DNA of 64,000 bases from Listeria monocytogenes ATCC 19117 (GCF_000307025.1 NC_018584.1:2108001-2172000), one strand, 5' to 3'; shown: positions 25,399-36,095, counted from the first letter of the stretch. Numbers and translations: made by a program. Notes: a model not told the origin generated them from the letters alone.

Positions 25399-27639
25399 AT
25401 GGTACAAGAATATATTCGATTAAGAGGAGCGCGTGAAAACAATCTCCAAAATATTTCCCTAGATATCCCCAAACGAAAAATCACTATTTTTACTGGTGTA
25501 TCTGGTTCCGGGAAATCTTCTATTGTATTTGAAACTATTGCCACGGAATCGCAAAGACAGTTAAACGAAACATACAGCGCCTATCTTCGTAATTTCCTTC
25601 CGAAGTATACGCAGCCGGACGCAGATTCAATTGAAAACCTCTCCACCTCTGTTATTATTGATCAAAAACGACTTGGCGGTAATTCCCGCTCCACCCTTGG
25701 TACCATCACGGATATTAATTCGATTTTGCGATTACTTTTCTCGCGTGTCGGCAAGCCTAGTATCGGGACAGCAAATTTATTTTCTTTTAACGACCCTGCT
25801 GGTATGTGCCCTGATTGCCATGGTGTTGGACAAAAAGTTTCGGTTGATTTAGTCAAATTACTTGATCCAAATAAATCGCTCAAAGAAGGCGCCATCTTAT
25901 TTCCGACGTTTTCGGTAGATTCATGGTACTGGAATTCCTATGCTTATTCCGGCTTTTTTGATGTGAATAAAAAAATAAAAGATTATACTGACGAAGAATA
26001 CGATATGTTGTTACATGGGAAAGATATTAAAGTTTTCCTAGAAACACCCATGGGAAGCATGAACGCTACATATGAAGGGTTGATTCCAAAATTCAATCGT
26101 TTGTATATTCAAAAAGAAGGCGAAATGTCCGCCTCTACTAAAAAACGTGTCGATAAATTCACCCATATTGCGCCTTGTACAACTTGCGAAGGCACGAGAC
26201 TCTCCGCGCAAGCATTATCTTGTACAATAAATGGTGCAAATATCGCCGACTTCACAGCGATGCAATTAGATGAATTAAAAGCAACGATTGCGAGTATTGA
26301 TGACCCTATCGCTGCTCCAATGGTCAAAAGTGTCACAGAGCGATTGCAACATTTGATTGATATTGGTCTTGGTTATATGACACTTGACCGCCAAACTGCT
26401 TCTCTTTCTGGTGGTGAATCGCAACGTGTCAAAATGATTCGTCATTTGAATAGCAGCTTGACTGATCTGCTTTATATTTTCGATGAACCAAGTATCGGTC
26501 TTCATCCACGAGATGTTCATCGACTCAATGAATTACTCGTGAAATTGCGCGACAAAGGAAATACGATTCTCGTGGTGGAACATGACCCAGATGTGATCAA
26601 AATTGCCGACCATATTGTCGATGTCGGTCCGCACGCAGGAAAACATGGCGGTGAGATTCAGTTTGTCGGAAGTTACACCGATTTGCTGAAATCAGACACA
26701 CTAACTGGCAAGTTCCTCAATCGCCATTTACCAATTAATAGCAAACCGAGACAACCAAAAGGCTTTTTAACAACTGAAAAAAGTAGTCGCTTTAACCTAA
26801 AAGATATTCAGGCCAACATTCCAAAAGAAATTCTTACTGTAGTAACTGGCGTGGCTGGTTCGGGTAAGAGTACCTTGATTCATTCTGTTTTCCTAAAAGA
26901 ATATCCAGATGCGATAGTGATCGACCAATCAGCCGCTCATGCCAATATTCGCTCTAATCCTGCCACCTATACTGGGATAATGGACCCGATTCGAAAAGCA
27001 TTTGGAAAAGAAAATGATGTCAGTCCATCACTCTTTAGTTACAATTCCAAAGGCGCCTGCGAAAACTGTAAAGGACTTGGTTTCACAACTATGGATTTAG
27101 CTTTTATGGATTCGATTCGCACACCTTGCGAAGTATGTCACGGCAAGCGATTCCAAGATTCTGTTTTGCAATATAAGCTAAATGGTAAATCCATTAGCGA
27201 TGTGTTAGAACTAACTGTCTCAGAAGCACTCGATTTCTTTACGGATAAAAAAATCTTGAAGAAAATTGAGGCAATGGAAGAGGTTGGAATTGGTTATGTC
27301 ACGCTTGGCCAAGCACTTAGCACCTTATCAGGCGGTGAGTGCCAACGTTTAAAACTCGCCAATGAGCTTCATAAAAAAGGGTCGATTTATATTATGGATG
27401 AACCGACGACTGGTCTTCATATGTCAGATATCGAACATATTTTGACGATTATCCACTCACTTGTAAATAAAGGAAATACCGTTATTGTAATTGAACATAA
27501 TGTCGATATTATTCGTAACGCAGACTGGATTATCGACCTTGGCCCAGAAGGCGGAAGTGCTGGCGGACAAATTATCTTCGAAGGCGCTCCCCTTGATTTA
27601 CTTGAAAATAAACAATCCTTAACTGCCAAATATCTTTAA
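25399..27639 (+). CDS. UvrA paralogue (class II, short UvrA-like ATPase)
   Basis: 746 residues. Two ABC ATPase modules are visible: Walker A GVSGSGKSS near 32 and GVAGSGKST near 485; signatures LSGGESQRVKMI and LSGGECQRLKLA; Walker B IFDEPSIGLH and IMDEPTTGLH. Zinc modules show CPDCHG, CTTCEG, CENCKG and CEVCHG. About 200 residues are missing compared with canonical UvrA (near 940), consistent with loss of the UvrB-binding insertion. Such UvrA2 proteins occur with DNA damage or drug tolerance functions. The second ATG is used: AGGAGG lies seven bases from it and too close to the first. Confidence 0.8.
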   Translation: MVQEYIRLRGARENNLQNISLDIPKRKITIFTGVSGSGKSSIVFETIATESQRQLNETYSAYLRNFLPKYTQPDADSIENLSTSVIIDQKRLGGNSRSTLGTITDINSILRLLFSRVGKPSIGTANLFSFNDPAGMCPDCHGVGQKVSVDLVKLLDPNKSLKEGAILFPTFSVDSWYWNSYAYSGFFDVNKKIKDYTDEEYDMLLHGKDIKVFLETPMGSMNATYEGLIPKFNRLYIQKEGEMSASTKKRVDKFTHIAPCTTCEGTRLSAQALSCTINGANIADFTAMQLDELKATIASIDDPIAAPMVKSVTERLQHLIDIGLGYMTLDRQTASLSGGESQRVKMIRHLNSSLTDLLYIFDEPSIGLHPRDVHRLNELLVKLRDKGNTILVVEHDPDVIKIADHIVDVGPHAGKHGGEIQFVGSYTDLLKSDTLTGKFLNRHLPINSKPRQPKGFLTTEKSSRFNLKDIQANIPKEILTVVTGVAGSGKSTLIHSVFLKEYPDAIVIDQSAAHANIRSNPATYTGIMDPIRKAFGKENDVSPSLFSYNSKGACENCKGLGFTTMDLAFMDSIRTPCEVCHGKRFQDSVLQYKLNGKSISDVLELTVSEALDFFTDKKILKKIEAMEEVGIGYVTLGQALSTLSGGECQRLKLANELHKKGSIYIMDEPTTGLHMSDIEHILTIIHSLVNKGNTVIVIEHNVDIIRNADWIIDLGPEGGSAGGQIIFEGAPLDLLENKQSLTAKYL

Positions 27640-27641
27640 TA

Positions 27642-27682
27642 AAAAAAGCCGTTTTGTCTATAGCAGACAAAACGGCTTTTTT
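27642..27682. terminator. Bidirectional terminator between the uvrA-like gene and ylbL
   Basis: An 18-bp perfect stem (AAAAAAGCCGTTTTGTCT and its complement) with a 5-base loop serves both convergent genes. Confidence 0.9.
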
Positions 27683-28721
27683 ATTGTAGTTTTTCTAAAT
27701 AATCCACAGCATCTTGGAAAGTTTTAACTGGAACGATTTTCATTTTGGAGTCAATGTCTTTCGCTGTTTTAACTGCTGTATCGTAATTACTTTCGATACT
27801 TGGGTCGCTTTTTTTCATTTCATCGGTAATTGGATCATTGGGAGCAAAGAAAACCTTCGCACCGCTTTTATCCGCAGCAACGACCTTTTGATCAATTCCG
27901 CCGATTCTACCAACAGTTCCGTCAGGGTCAATCGTACCAGTTCCGGCGATTTTTTTGCCATCTGTAAGATCATTTTTTTGGAAACGGCTGTAAATTTCTA
28001 AACTGAACATTAAACCGGCAGAAGGTCCACCGATTTTTTCTGAGTCGATTTTCACAGTTGGATCTGCGGTGATTTTTTCATCATCCACAAGCGTGATACC
28101 GATTCCTGGAGTGCCTTTTTTATCAATTGCTGTTAATTTGATGTTGGCTTGCTCATTTTTGTCGCCGTGTTTGTAGTTTATTTTGACTGTGTCTCCCACT
28201 TTTTTACTGTGAATATAATCAATAAATTCTTGGCTTGATTTAAACGCATTCCCATCAATTTCTGTGATTAGGTCGCCAGCGTGAAGGACATCGGCTGCTG
28301 GAACGTCATCTTTTACGCTTAATACGTATACGCCATCATAAGTGACTTTGACTTCTTGACCGGCTGCTTTATAAGCCACTTGAATGGCATTATTTTTGGA
28401 TTCGTTCATCATTTGCATTTGGCGAACGTTATATTCTTCGTCGCTTTCATTCTCGTATTTGATATCGCTATCTTTTTCTAACTCATGATATGGCAAAAAT
28501 TTAGCGGTCATATATGTATAAATATTCGCTTTTCCCATTGCAATTGTCACTAGACTGAGCGAACCGTCTTTTTTATTTGGATGGTCATCAACTGTAACGA
28601 GTGGAGCAAGTTCTTCCGTACCACCAGGTTTTGAAATATAATACGGAACTGGAATAAAAAAGCCCGCTATAATAATAATTAACAGCACTATCGCCGTTAT
28701 TTTTTTCCACTCTTTACGCAT
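27681..28721 (-). CDS. ylbL: Lon-like PDZ serine protease YlbL/SepM
   Basis: 346 residues from MRKEWKKITAIVLL. It has a membrane anchor at about 6-25, a PDZ domain (about 115-200, VLSVKDDVPAADVLHAGDLI) and a Lon-type protease domain with catalytic Ser in GGPSAGLMF and Lys in IGGIDQKVVAA. Streptococcal SepM processes a signal peptide and B. subtilis YlbL takes part in release from DNA damage arrest. GGGAGATGG precedes the chosen ATG; the earlier GTG (28739) lacks a ribosome site. Confidence 0.88.
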   Translation of the reverse strand: MRKEWKKITAIVLLIIIIAGFFIPVPYYISKPGGTEELAPLVTVDDHPNKKDGSLSLVTIAMGKANIYTYMTAKFLPYHELEKDSDIKYENESDEEYNVRQMQMMNESKNNAIQVAYKAAGQEVKVTYDGVYVLSVKDDVPAADVLHAGDLITEIDGNAFKSSQEFIDYIHSKKVGDTVKINYKHGDKNEQANIKLTAIDKKGTPGIGITLVDDEKITADPTVKIDSEKIGGPSAGLMFSLEIYSRFQKNDLTDGKKIAGTGTIDPDGTVGRIGGIDQKVVAADKSGAKVFFAPNDPITDEMKKSDPSIESNYDTAVKTAKDIDSKMKIVPVKTFQDAVDYLEKLQ

Positions 28722-28739
28722 TTTCTGTCCATCTCCCAC

Positions 28740-29782
<1,043 letters not shown>

Positions 29783-29845
29783 GTTTTTGCACAACCTTTA
29801 CTTCAATGTCTTTTTTACTTTATCACAAATAGAAGCAAAAAAACA

Positions 29846-29870
29846 GCAAGACTAGTTGAGATAGTCTTGC
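29846..29870 (-). terminator. Terminator after ylbG
   Basis: On the minus strand GCAAGACTA, a 7-base loop and TAGTCTTGC are followed by TGTTTTTTTG. It separates ylbF/ylbG from the rsmD operon. Confidence 0.75.
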
Positions 29871-29878
29871 CGTTTTGG

Positions 29879-30160
29879 TTAGATACTGATTTGCACATCT
29901 TCGTTTTTGTGTTCGTACATCATTTCTTTTTTGGATTCGTATTCTGTTTTTAAGAACGGACGGAAAGACATTTCCACGCGTTTCACATAATGAAAACGAG
30001 AAACTTTGTTAGAGATATCTTCTACTTCAGCCATATCACAATATAATACCGCATATTTCAACTTGCGCGATACATAATGCACATTTCCAAATCGCTTCAA
30101 AGATCTAACTTGTTTAAGATGATTCATCCAAACGACGATAGCTTGTCTATCATTTTCCAT
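29879..30160 (-). CDS. ylbG: DUF2129 protein YlbG
   Basis: 93 residues. The sequence matches the YlbG/DUF2129 family ([40 protein letters not shown]). It is a small cytoplasmic protein of unknown function, always next to ylbF. It lies 30 bases downstream of ylbF. Confidence 0.82.
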
Positions 30161-30190
30161 TGTTTAAGCCCCTTCTTTTTAGGATAAGCT

Positions 30191-30640
30191 TTACGCTGAA
30201 CAACCGCAGCCTCCCCCGCTGCCACATCCACCTGTAGAACAAGCAGATTTTGTTTCAAAAAACGGATTACCAGTTGGTACTTTGATATTCTCTGAAACTG
30301 CACTTGCGAGAAGCAGGCTGATTTCGTCCAAGAGAGATTGTAAATCCATCTCTGCCCGGCGAAAAGCTGCCACATTTTGATCCATATCGACTTCGCGTTT
30401 ATAAGCACGAGTCTTTCTGGTTACTTCTTTATAGTCAGGATGATACCGGCCGAACCGCTGCACTTCCTCGTATTGTTCTTTTATTCGTATGAATTGACGA
30501 ATATTTTTTTGTGAAGTAGCGTCATTTAGCAACGCTTCCTTAGCAAGTTTATAATTTTGCGCTTCCTCGGAGTTTAGAATCATGCTAGCAAGCTCATCTG
30601 ATAAATCGAGTAGCGCCATATTTTCCATTGTAGCGAGCAA
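30191..30640 (-). CDS. ylbF: RicF/YlbF, Y-complex Fe-S protein
   Basis: 149 residues. I choose the TTG at 30640: GGAGG lies eight bases upstream and the N-terminus MLATMEN then aligns with B. subtilis YlbF (MYATMES). The body is the helical Com_YlbF fold. The C-terminal tail ends with cysteines in CSTGGCGSGGGCGC, the type that helps bind Fe-S clusters in the RicA-RicF-RicT complex. That complex promotes RNase Y-dependent mRNA maturation and affects competence and biofilm in Bacillus. Confidence 0.88.
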   Translation of the reverse strand: MLATMENMALLDLSDELASMILNSEEAQNYKLAKEALLNDATSQKNIRQFIRIKEQYEEVQRFGRYHPDYKEVTRKTRAYKREVDMDQNVAAFRRAEMDLQSLLDEISLLLASAVSENIKVPTGNPFFETKSACSTGGCGSGGGCGCSA

Positions 30641-30687
30641 TCTAGCCACCTCCATATAACTTACTTTTTTATTATACCATAGAACTA

Positions 30688-31743
30688 TTATTTAATAATA
30701 AAATTTTGCGTATAGTATTTTCGATATGTTCCCGCACCCATATAGGTATATGAACCATCTAGTAGATTTTCTCTATGTCCTTTAGAGTTGAGCCAACCTT
30801 CTACTGCTGCTGCACTATCGACATAGTTATAGGCGATATTTTCACCAGCTTTAGTATATTTGACGTCCCCTTTACTAAGTCGTTTGCTTAGATCTCCTTG
30901 TGTCGGTGAAGTATGGTCAAAATAATCATTTTTCTTCATATCAACACTATGTCCATATGCAACTTTCGCAACAGACTCGTCCCAAGCTACTTCTTCTATT
31001 CCGTATCGATCACGAATAACATTAGTGATTTCTAGCACTTGTTTACTAGAAGCATCATCAATTGCATTCCAATCTGCTGGCGTCAACTTTTCTTCATAAA
31101 TTTCACCTTGGTAAGATAATTCATAGGGGCGCATTTTGACGAAGGATAATTTATTGAGGTAACGAACACTAATCAGTTTTGACTTAAATTTATCGAAATT
31201 AAGTTGCGCATAAACGCCACTTCCAATGTTAACAATCGGACGGGCATTTAAGTCTTCCTCAGAAAGTTCGAATTTATAATAGCTGTCTTTATAGTTGAAG
31301 GATATTTCCGATTGCAAATTGGCATCGGTAAATACTTTTTCAGTGGACATACCAATCGTATATGGCATGACATTTAAATCTTGTCCTAGCGCATAAATGG
31401 TTTGCACGATATTTTTTGTTACACCTACTTGCATATAGCTTGTTCCTGGTTGACTATAAATGTAATTATCGTAACCGTATGCTGTTTTGTCTACACGCAC
31501 CGGGTCCCCAAACTCTTTCTTTAATTCACTTACGTTTTTATTAATAAATCTTGCCAAGCTGGAACTATCTTGCACTTGTTTCGGATTTTCATTCGTTGTT
31601 TTTTTATTATCAGGAAAATTAGACTTTGTTGCCGTATCTTCGGCTGTATTTTTCTCTACTGATTTACTAAAAAAAAGATCTGTGTTGTATCCAATGAACA
31701 GGCAAATGATTAATAGCACAGCTACTCGCATTATAAACTTCAC
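30688..31743 (-). CDS. Secreted CAP-domain protein (YlbC-like)
   Basis: 351 residues. An N-terminal hydrophobic segment (about 5-25) is followed by a polar linker, a CAP-associated N-terminal domain (about 65-205, FINKNVSELKKEFGDPVRVD) and a C-terminal SCP/CAP domain (about 215-350) with DHTSPTQGDLSKRL, GENIAYN and GWLNSKGHRENLL. It is likely surface or membrane bound. No enzymatic role is established. A near relative is B. subtilis YlbC in the same neighbourhood. Confidence 0.8.
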   Translation of the reverse strand: MKFIMRVAVLLIICLFIGYNTDLFFSKSVEKNTAEDTATKSNFPDNKKTTNENPKQVQDSSSLARFINKNVSELKKEFGDPVRVDKTAYGYDNYIYSQPGTSYMQVGVTKNIVQTIYALGQDLNVMPYTIGMSTEKVFTDANLQSEISFNYKDSYYKFELSEEDLNARPIVNIGSGVYAQLNFDKFKSKLISVRYLNKLSFVKMRPYELSYQGEIYEEKLTPADWNAIDDASSKQVLEITNVIRDRYGIEEVAWDESVAKVAYGHSVDMKKNDYFDHTSPTQGDLSKRLSKGDVKYTKAGENIAYNYVDSAAAVEGWLNSKGHRENLLDGSYTYMGAGTYRKYYTQNFIIK

Positions 31744-31834
31744 ATTTTGCCCTCCTCGGCAGTATTTTGTTTTCTTGATGTAACTTTCATTTTACCAATA
31801 CTATTATCATTTGAAAAGCTTTAAAAATCATAAA

Positions 31835-31885
31835 AAAAACAATTACAAGGAAACGCGTATTGCACGCTTCTTCGTAATTGTTTTT
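31835..31885 (-). terminator. Terminator after ctaB
   Basis: AAAAACAATTAC (31835-31846) pairs with GTAATTGTTTTT (31874-31885). The minus-strand copy continues into T-rich sequence. The loop contains a small GCGT/ACGC helix. Confidence 0.7.
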
Positions 31886-31890
31886 TATTT

Positions 31891-32796
31891 TTATAAGAAA
31901 ATCGAAATAACTACCATTGCTACGAATAAAATTGTCATGTAATTTAATGAGTAAACGAACATCCATTTAGCCCATTTAATACTATCTTCCATTTTAAAGC
32001 CGTAAATACTAAGTGCTAACCAACCGATATTCAGTAACGTTGCTAAAACAACATAAACGATGCCTAGTTCAAACATAAAGAACGGTAGGATAGTTAATAA
32101 AATCACCCAGAAAAACATGCTTTTCTTTGTACGTTCAATGCCTTTTACTACTGGTAACATTGGAATTCCAGCAGCTGCGTATTCCTCTTTCCGTTTAATC
32201 GCAATCGCATAAAAATGCGGCGGTTGCCAACAAAACATTACGAGAAACAGCATGATTGGTACGATGCTAAATGATGGTTCGACTGCAAACCAACCAATCA
32301 GCGGCGGGACAGCGCCTGAAAAACTACCAATTACAGTATTACTAACTAGTTTTCTTTTTGCATATAGCGAATAAACGACTACATACAAAAAGACCCCGAT
32401 AACGCCAAGAACTCCTGCTTGCCAAGTTGTCATAAATAACATAATTGTACCGACAACACCTAGCACAAGCGCAACCATTAGTGCACGCTTACCAGAAATT
32501 TTCCCGGTCATTGTTGGTCTGTTTTTTGTTCTTTCCATAATTCCGTCAATATCACGGTCGATGACATTGTTAAAAGCGCCCGAAGCAGCTACGATAAGTG
32601 CTGAACCGACGATAGTAAAAAATATCACGTCTACATTTTGAATAAAAGAAATTCCATTTAACTGAAAGGCTAACCACATTCCTGTAAAAGCAGTAATCGT
32701 ATTGGAATTCACGATACCAATTTTCACAAGCTCGGTAAAATCACGGACAGTAAATCTACTCGCCGATAACTCCCCAGTCTTTTCTATCTGATTCAC
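31891..32796 (-). CDS. ctaB: Protohaem IX farnesyltransferase (haem O synthase)
   Basis: 301 residues from a GTG start (GTG-AAT-CAG, with GGGGGAG five bases upstream). It has nine transmembrane segments and the two UbiA prenyltransferase motifs NNVIDRDIDGIMERT and YAKRKLVSNTVIGS. It farnesylates haem B to haem O for the aa3-type quinol oxidase. It diverges from ctaA, the next enzyme. Confidence 0.95.
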   Translation of the reverse strand: MNQIEKTGELSASRFTVRDFTELVKIGIVNSNTITAFTGMWLAFQLNGISFIQNVDVIFFTIVGSALIVAASGAFNNVIDRDIDGIMERTKNRPTMTGKISGKRALMVALVLGVVGTIMLFMTTWQAGVLGVIGVFLYVVVYSLYAKRKLVSNTVIGSFSGAVPPLIGWFAVEPSFSIVPIMLFLVMFCWQPPHFYAIAIKRKEEYAAAGIPMLPVVKGIERTKKSMFFWVILLTILPFFMFELGIVYVVLATLLNIGWLALSIYGFKMEDSIKWAKWMFVYSLNYMTILFVAMVVISIFL

Positions 32797-32863
32797 TTTT
32801 TCTCCCCCTAACACTTGCTGATATAAACCAGTGATTGCGAACTGATAGATATCTTATACCCTT

Positions 32864-32946
32864 ATTATGTGAAAAATACGCCCCTTTTGTCAATAAATCG
32901 GCTTTAGTCTTGTACGCTTTACTTCTTCAAATAAACACGCTACAAT
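32864..32946. promoter_or_regulatory. Divergent ctaB and ctaA promoters
   Basis: Minus strand (ctaB): TTGACA (32888-32893), 18 bases, CATAAT (32864-32869). Plus strand (ctaA): TTTACT (32918-32923), 17 bases, TACAAT (32941-32946). The two -35 elements are 24 bases apart, so a shared regulator could bind between them. Confidence 0.6.
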
Positions 32947-33031
32947 TAGTTTGATGTGTACTCATGAACTTATACATAGACACAAATTTTAGTAAAATCT
33001 CACACGCATCTAAAGGAGAGATTGGTAGATA

Positions 33032-33949
33032 ATGAAAAAATTCTTGAAAGTTTGGTCCGTACTAACGATTATTTGTATGACGGTCGTTGTGTTTGGCGGA
33101 GCGCTCGTAACGAAAACTGGTTCAGCTGATGGCTGCGGTAATAGTTGGCCTCTATGTAATGGGCAGTTAGTTCGTTTAACAGATGTTACTCCGGAAAAAT
33201 TAATTGAATTCATGCACCGAATGACGACGGGAATCAGTTCGATTTTTGTTATTGTTTTAGCAATTTGTGCTTGGATTTATATGAAAAATCGTCGCGAAAC
33301 AAAACCACTTGCGATTATTGCGGTTCTGTTTCTAATTATTCAAGCGTTAATGGGAATGGCGGCTGTTGTTTGGGGACAAAATCCGTATATCATGGCGCTA
33401 CACTTTGGAATTTCGATCATTTGTTATGCTTCGATTGTATTGCTTGCCTTGATGATTTTTGAGGTAGACCGGAAATTCGATGCCAGAAACCTCGTGATGG
33501 GGACGAAATTACGTATTAATATTTATGCACTAACGATTTACACGTACTTAGCCGTTTATACTGGTGCACTTGTACGCCACGAAAAAGCAAGTATGGCCGT
33601 TCCGGTTTGGCCTTTTGAAAATGGGCACTTTATTATGCCTACTTCAGTACAAGATTATGTGCAGTATTTCCACCGGTTAGCCGCATTTATTTTAATTGTT
33701 TGGTTGCTGTATGTAACTTGGCTTGTGTTCCGGGATTACAGAAGATACCGCGTGCTTACTTTTAGCATGGTGTTGTCGCTTGTGTTTATTGCACTTCAAG
33801 CCGTTACTGGGGCGCTGTCTGTTTATACAGGAGTGAACTTGTATATCGCGCTTGCCCATAGCTTGATTATTACGATGTTGTTCGCGCTACTTTGCTACTT
33901 ATGCTTACTGGCATCAAGAAGTAAAAGCAATCGACTACGAATAAAATAA
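33032..33949 (+). CDS. ctaA: Haem A synthase
   Basis: 305 residues with eight transmembrane helices. Conserved histidines sit in FMHRMTTG, MALHFGIS, YFHRLAAF and ALAHSLII, with the extracellular Cys pair GCGNSWPLC. It oxidises haem O to haem A. AAAGGAGAG precedes the ATG. It ends in a hairpin terminator at 33958-33985. Confidence 0.95.
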   Translation: MKKFLKVWSVLTIICMTVVVFGGALVTKTGSADGCGNSWPLCNGQLVRLTDVTPEKLIEFMHRMTTGISSIFVIVLAICAWIYMKNRRETKPLAIIAVLFLIIQALMGMAAVVWGQNPYIMALHFGISIICYASIVLLALMIFEVDRKFDARNLVMGTKLRINIYALTIYTYLAVYTGALVRHEKASMAVPVWPFENGHFIMPTSVQDYVQYFHRLAAFILIVWLLYVTWLVFRDYRRYRVLTFSMVLSLVFIALQAVTGALSVYTGVNLYIALAHSLIITMLFALLCYLCLLASRSKSNRLRIK

Positions 33950-33957
33950 CGAACACG

Positions 33958-33986
33958 GCTGGCAACTTTTTGTTGTCAGCTTTTTT
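33958..33986 (+). terminator. Terminator after ctaA
   Basis: GCTGGCAAC, five T, GTTGTCAGC (one G-U pair), then TTTTTTATTT. Confidence 0.75.
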
Positions 33987-34056
33987 ATTTGTTTACGGCT
34001 TTTGCGTCGTTTTATGCTAAAATAAGTGAGAGTATAAGTCAAACGAGGTGGATAAC

Positions 34057-34800
34057 TTGGATAAAACAAAGAGAAAAATGATTTATGAGACTTTTATGCT
34101 TATTCTCATAGTGCTTTCCCTTGCCCTATTACCGTACAGAAACAGCTTTACATTTATTTTAAATTGGATTATTTGGGTGATTTTTACGCTAGATTATCTG
34201 GTTCGACTTTATCGTGCTGATAATAAATGGCATTATGTAAAAACGCATCCGTTTCAACTCATTGCAATCATTCCATTTTACGGTGGATTTAGAGCGGCTC
34301 GGATTGTTAGTTTTGTCCATCTATTAAGTATTACTGCGATGGGGAGACGGTATATTGTACCGATTTATAGCTTTTTCCGTTCTAATGGTTTAAATCGATT
34401 TTTAATGATTTTTGTGTTACTTGTGATTATAATTCCTGTTCCGATGGTATTTATCGAACCTGAAATAAACAATTATCCTGATGCGCTTTGGTGGGCGATT
34501 GTGACTGCGACAACAGTTGGGTACGGTGATATCGTTCCAGTGACTCCGATTGGGCGGATTTTGGCATCGATTATGATGTTGTTTGGGATAGCGTTTATCG
34601 GGATGATAACTAGTACGATAACGAACTTTTTCCGCGCTAAGAAAGCTACTACTTCTAGCACACAAAGAGCAAGCAAGATTACCCAATTAATTGCAGATAC
34701 GCCAGATTTAACCAAAGAAGAAATTGCGGTCGTAGAGCAATTTTTGGCACTACGAAAAAAAGAACTGGCTGATGAAAATATAAAAAGTGATAGCGAATGA
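34057..34800 (+). CDS. Ion channel protein with potassium selectivity filter
   Basis: 247 residues from TTG at 34057, placed five bases after GAGGTGG; the GTG at 34048 has no ribosome site. Six hydrophobic segments are followed by the pore loop ALWWAIVTATTVGYGD with the TVGYGD filter. The S4-like segment (FRAARIVSFVHLL; MGRRYIVP) has few charges, so voltage sensing is doubtful. The C-terminus is short and cytoplasmic. It ends in a terminator shared with the convergent MOSC gene. Confidence 0.8.
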   Translation: MDKTKRKMIYETFMLILIVLSLALLPYRNSFTFILNWIIWVIFTLDYLVRLYRADNKWHYVKTHPFQLIAIIPFYGGFRAARIVSFVHLLSITAMGRRYIVPIYSFFRSNGLNRFLMIFVLLVIIIPVPMVFIEPEINNYPDALWWAIVTATTVGYGDIVPVTPIGRILASIMMLFGIAFIGMITSTITNFFRAKKATTSSTQRASKITQLIADTPDLTKEEIAVVEQFLALRKKELADENIKSDSE

Positions 34801-34815
34801 TGCTATCACTTTTTT
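34782..34815. terminator. Bidirectional terminator between channel and MOSC genes
   Basis: AAAAAGTGATAGC and GCTATCACTTTTT form a 13-bp stem with a short loop that includes the channel stop codon; T-runs flank both sides. Confidence 0.85.
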
Positions 34816-35447
34816 ATTTGTTTTTCGACTTGGTTACGGTAACGTTCAGATAAGGCTTCTACCGCCAAAATGCGTTCTAAGTCTTCTTTTGTCCCATTTT
34901 TATGCAAAACTTTATCGTGGCAAAAGGCTACTGTTACGCCGTGTGATTCTTGGTGAATTTGTTTGATTTCATCCGTTGCATGTATAATGCCAGGAGTAAT
35001 CGTTCGGCATAGGTATCCAGTAAGTCCAGTTTTGTGAATTGCTTTATAGAGATTGGGGATTCCATTGAACTTTTCAATTGTACTACATGGATTTCGGGCT
35101 TCCGTTATTTGGATAACGGTTTCGCCAATCTGGAATTTATCGCCAATTTGAACAGAACTTTCCAACATATTCGTAGTGATGAGATTTTCACCAAAAGCAG
35201 TTACTTGTAGCTCTTCGCCAAACATTGCTGCCCATTTCGCGTAATGTTCGTATGGATAAATACAAACCGTACGATCCGGACCACCGTGATACTTCAAATT
35301 ATGCGGTGCGTCATTTTCAAAACCGGTAGTGGTTAGACTGGCGGATTGTACAAGCTTTTTTTCGATTCCCGTCATCATCCGTTTGTTATTTGAAAGGTTA
35401 AGTTCTTTCGGCTTACCTACAGCTAAATGCATGATTTTCCGTTCCAT
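34806..35447 (-). CDS. MOSC-domain protein (YiiM-like)
   Basis: 213 residues. It shows the MOSC core with GGPDRTVCIYPYEHY and the conserved Cys in EARNPCSTIEKF (near 118), followed by a YiiM-type 3-alpha C-terminal part. Relatives handle sulfur or hydroxylated compounds with the molybdenum cofactor (YiiM reduces N-hydroxylated purines). The substrate here is unknown. Confidence 0.75.
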   Translation of the reverse strand: MERKIMHLAVGKPKELNLSNNKRMMTGIEKKLVQSASLTTTGFENDAPHNLKYHGGPDRTVCIYPYEHYAKWAAMFGEELQVTAFGENLITTNMLESSVQIGDKFQIGETVIQITEARNPCSTIEKFNGIPNLYKAIHKTGLTGYLCRTITPGIIHATDEIKQIHQESHGVTVAFCHDKVLHKNGTKEDLERILAVEALSERYRNQVEKQIKK

Positions 35448-35465
35448 CTGCTTACTCCTTTGAAG

Positions 35466-36083
35466 TTATTTTTTTCGGCTTAAAATAGCAAGAATGCCCG
35501 TGATAAGCGCAATAACGCTGATAGCTACTGCGGTCCATAATAAAATCGTATTATCTCCAGTACTGCTTGTATCCCCTGCTGTGTTCTCCGCTCCCGCAAC
35601 TACTTCTCCGTGCGAGCCAGTTGCGGATTTGGAAGACTCTTTGACAATTTTTGTGGTAGCATGTGGTGTCTCGGAATCTTCTGCGCCAACCCATTCAACG
35701 ATGGAGCCATCTTCATAATATTGATAGGCATTCCAAGCAATTTCGCCTTCTTCACTTGGATTTTTAGCGATAAAACTAAAGCGCTGGAATTGGCCTTTTT
35801 CAATTCCGTTGCCTTCTGTTTGCCATGTTACTGTGCCATTTTTCTTATCTACTGTCGTTGTCCAGCCTGGCACTGGTTCATAAGATTCGAATGATACGCC
35901 TTTTTCTACTTTTAAAACGATTTTTTTAGAGGCGACATCTTTTTCTGACGGTACTTTCATTGTGTAGGTTTCCCAGGAGTCTACGGTCGATTCGCTCGGT
36001 AATACAGAAACATGTGCGCTCGCTTGAAACGGAATGATAAAGACAGCTAATAAAACGACGATGGAGCTGATAATTTTTTTCAT
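35466..36083 (-). CDS. YcnI-like copper-associated protein
   Basis: 205 residues. A signal peptide (1-23, ending QASA) leaves a mature N-terminal His-Val, the copper ligand position of the DUF1775/YcnI fold. A conserved Trp lies in VDSWETYTM. The domain ends near 145; a Thr/Ser-rich linker and a C-terminal transmembrane helix with RKK follow. It lies 12 bases after the CopCD protein gene and presumably works with it at the membrane. Confidence 0.82.
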   Translation of the reverse strand: MKKIISSIVVLLAVFIIPFQASAHVSVLPSESTVDSWETYTMKVPSEKDVASKKIVLKVEKGVSFESYEPVPGWTTTVDKKNGTVTWQTEGNGIEKGQFQRFSFIAKNPSEEGEIAWNAYQYYEDGSIVEWVGAEDSETPHATTKIVKESSKSATGSHGEVVAGAENTAGDTSSTGDNTILLWTAVAISVIALITGILAILSRKK

Positions 36084-36095
36084 TATTTTTCCCCT

